Of a stretch of 6,236 nt of DNA, positions 6,138 through 6,236 are shown piece after piece. The position numbers and the translations under genes are program-made. Source of the DNA: CAZWRV01 sp964636325 (GTDB lineage: Bacteria; Verrucomicrobiota; Lentisphaeria; Victivallales; GWF2-50-93); assembly GCA_964636325.1 (NCBI GenBank), contig CAZWRV010000167.1, forward strand, positions 1 through 6,236. The letters run 5' to 3'. Under the pieces are notes generated by a model, which did not search any database, was not told the origin of the DNA, and saw only the letters and a program-made list of their open reading frames with translations. Numbering within the stretch: the stretch's first letter is position 1; each line of letters opens with the position of its first letter.

Positions 6138-6236
6138 AAGATTATTAGCAAGATTAAGAATAAGATTGACGAGTTTCAGAGGAGTGGCCATCTGCGAGAT
6201 TCGCAGTTCTGTCGTTCAGAAACTCGATGGAGGGCG
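6093..6236 (+). CDS. Possible partial ORF running off the window
   Basis: From ATG 6093 the frame stays open for 48 codons to the window end; the same frame is open back to a GTG at 5937. The first half reads as a plausible charged helix with lysine/isoleucine every four residues (KIIS, KIKN, KIDE), which reflects the 12-bp DNA repeat. The second half is the foldable element at 6170-6226, and its homologue on the left is in a different frame, so conservation of this protein is doubtful. No family is recognised. Confidence 0.22.
   Translation, partial: MEITAANEEGDDAAIKIISKIKNKIDEFQRSGHLRDSQFCRSETRWRA
6138..6173. repeat. Second set of three 12-bp repeats
   Basis: AAGATT occurs at 6138-6143, 6150-6155 and 6162-6167, exactly 12 bp apart, and runs into CGAGTTTCAG at 6170-6179. 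The left array (9-44) has the same period, copy number, AAG-containing core and the same following sequence, so the two arrays are probably diverged copies. Confidence 0.65.
6170..6226. repeat. Right copy of the foldable flanking element
   Basis: CGAGTTTC (6170-6177) and GAAACTCG (6219-6226) are a perfect 8-bp inverted repeat. They enclose a perfect 6-bp hairpin, CTGCGA (6192-6197) with TCGCAG (6201-6206) and loop GAT. The layout and about 40 of 55 bases match the copy at 46-100, and 15 bases (6170-6184) are identical to the first gene's ribosome-binding region at 162-176. It lies in the same orientation as the left copy and may continue beyond the window. Confidence 0.6.

Noticed and set aside
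5928..6191. An 87-residue minus-strand gene at the right end
   Set aside because: It overlaps the end of the esterase gene and the repeat element, and has no recognisable domain; its hydrophobic look comes from antisense of the lysine-rich repeat.

Overview
The window looks like part of a carbohydrate-degradation locus from a GC-rich Gram-negative bacterium, most likely a PVC-superphylum member such as Lentisphaerota/Victivallales or a related Verrucomicrobiota/Planctomycetota lineage. That guess rests on the gene types: a PL22-like propeller, a TIM-barrel glycosidase-like protein and a large secreted multi-domain esterase, in accessory DNA with palindromic repeats. It is inference; no phylogenetic marker gene is present.

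Layout. Bases 1-183 hold no convincing complete gene. They carry three 12-bp tandem repeats, a conserved foldable element (46-100), a compact REP-like two-hairpin unit (104-155) and the ribosome-binding site of the first gene. Three genes follow on the + strand with short gaps of 14 and 20 bp, so they are probably one operon: (1) 184-1356, a cytoplasmic beta-propeller resembling oligogalacturonate lyase (PL22-like); (2) 1371-2906, a protein whose body matches the C-terminal half of a TIM-barrel glycoside-hydrolase-like family, but whose first ~60 residues look like the start of a second propeller protein; (3) 2927-5950, a secreted 1007-residue protein with an intact acetylxylan-esterase-like alpha/beta-hydrolase domain, a second hydrolase domain lacking a normal nucleophile, and two C-terminal beta-sandwich (carbohydrate-binding-like) regions. 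Bases 5951-6236 hold only weak small reading frames, a second set of 12-bp repeats and a second copy of the foldable element.

How the parts may work together. The secreted esterase would bind polysaccharide outside the cytoplasm and remove acyl groups. The two proteins without signal peptides would act on imported oligosaccharides. The substrate cannot be fixed from sequence; a pectin- or xylan-type polymer is the natural guess.

Most notable. (a) The gene cluster is flanked by two diverged, same-orientation copies of one composite element: three 12-bp repeats, then CGAGTTTCAG, then nested inverted repeats. The copies preserve pairing despite sequence change. (b) Gene 2 looks like an in-frame chimera created by a deletion. 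(c) Gene 1 appears to have replaced two of the metal-binding histidines of PL22. No defence system, CRISPR array, transposase or RNA gene was recognised.
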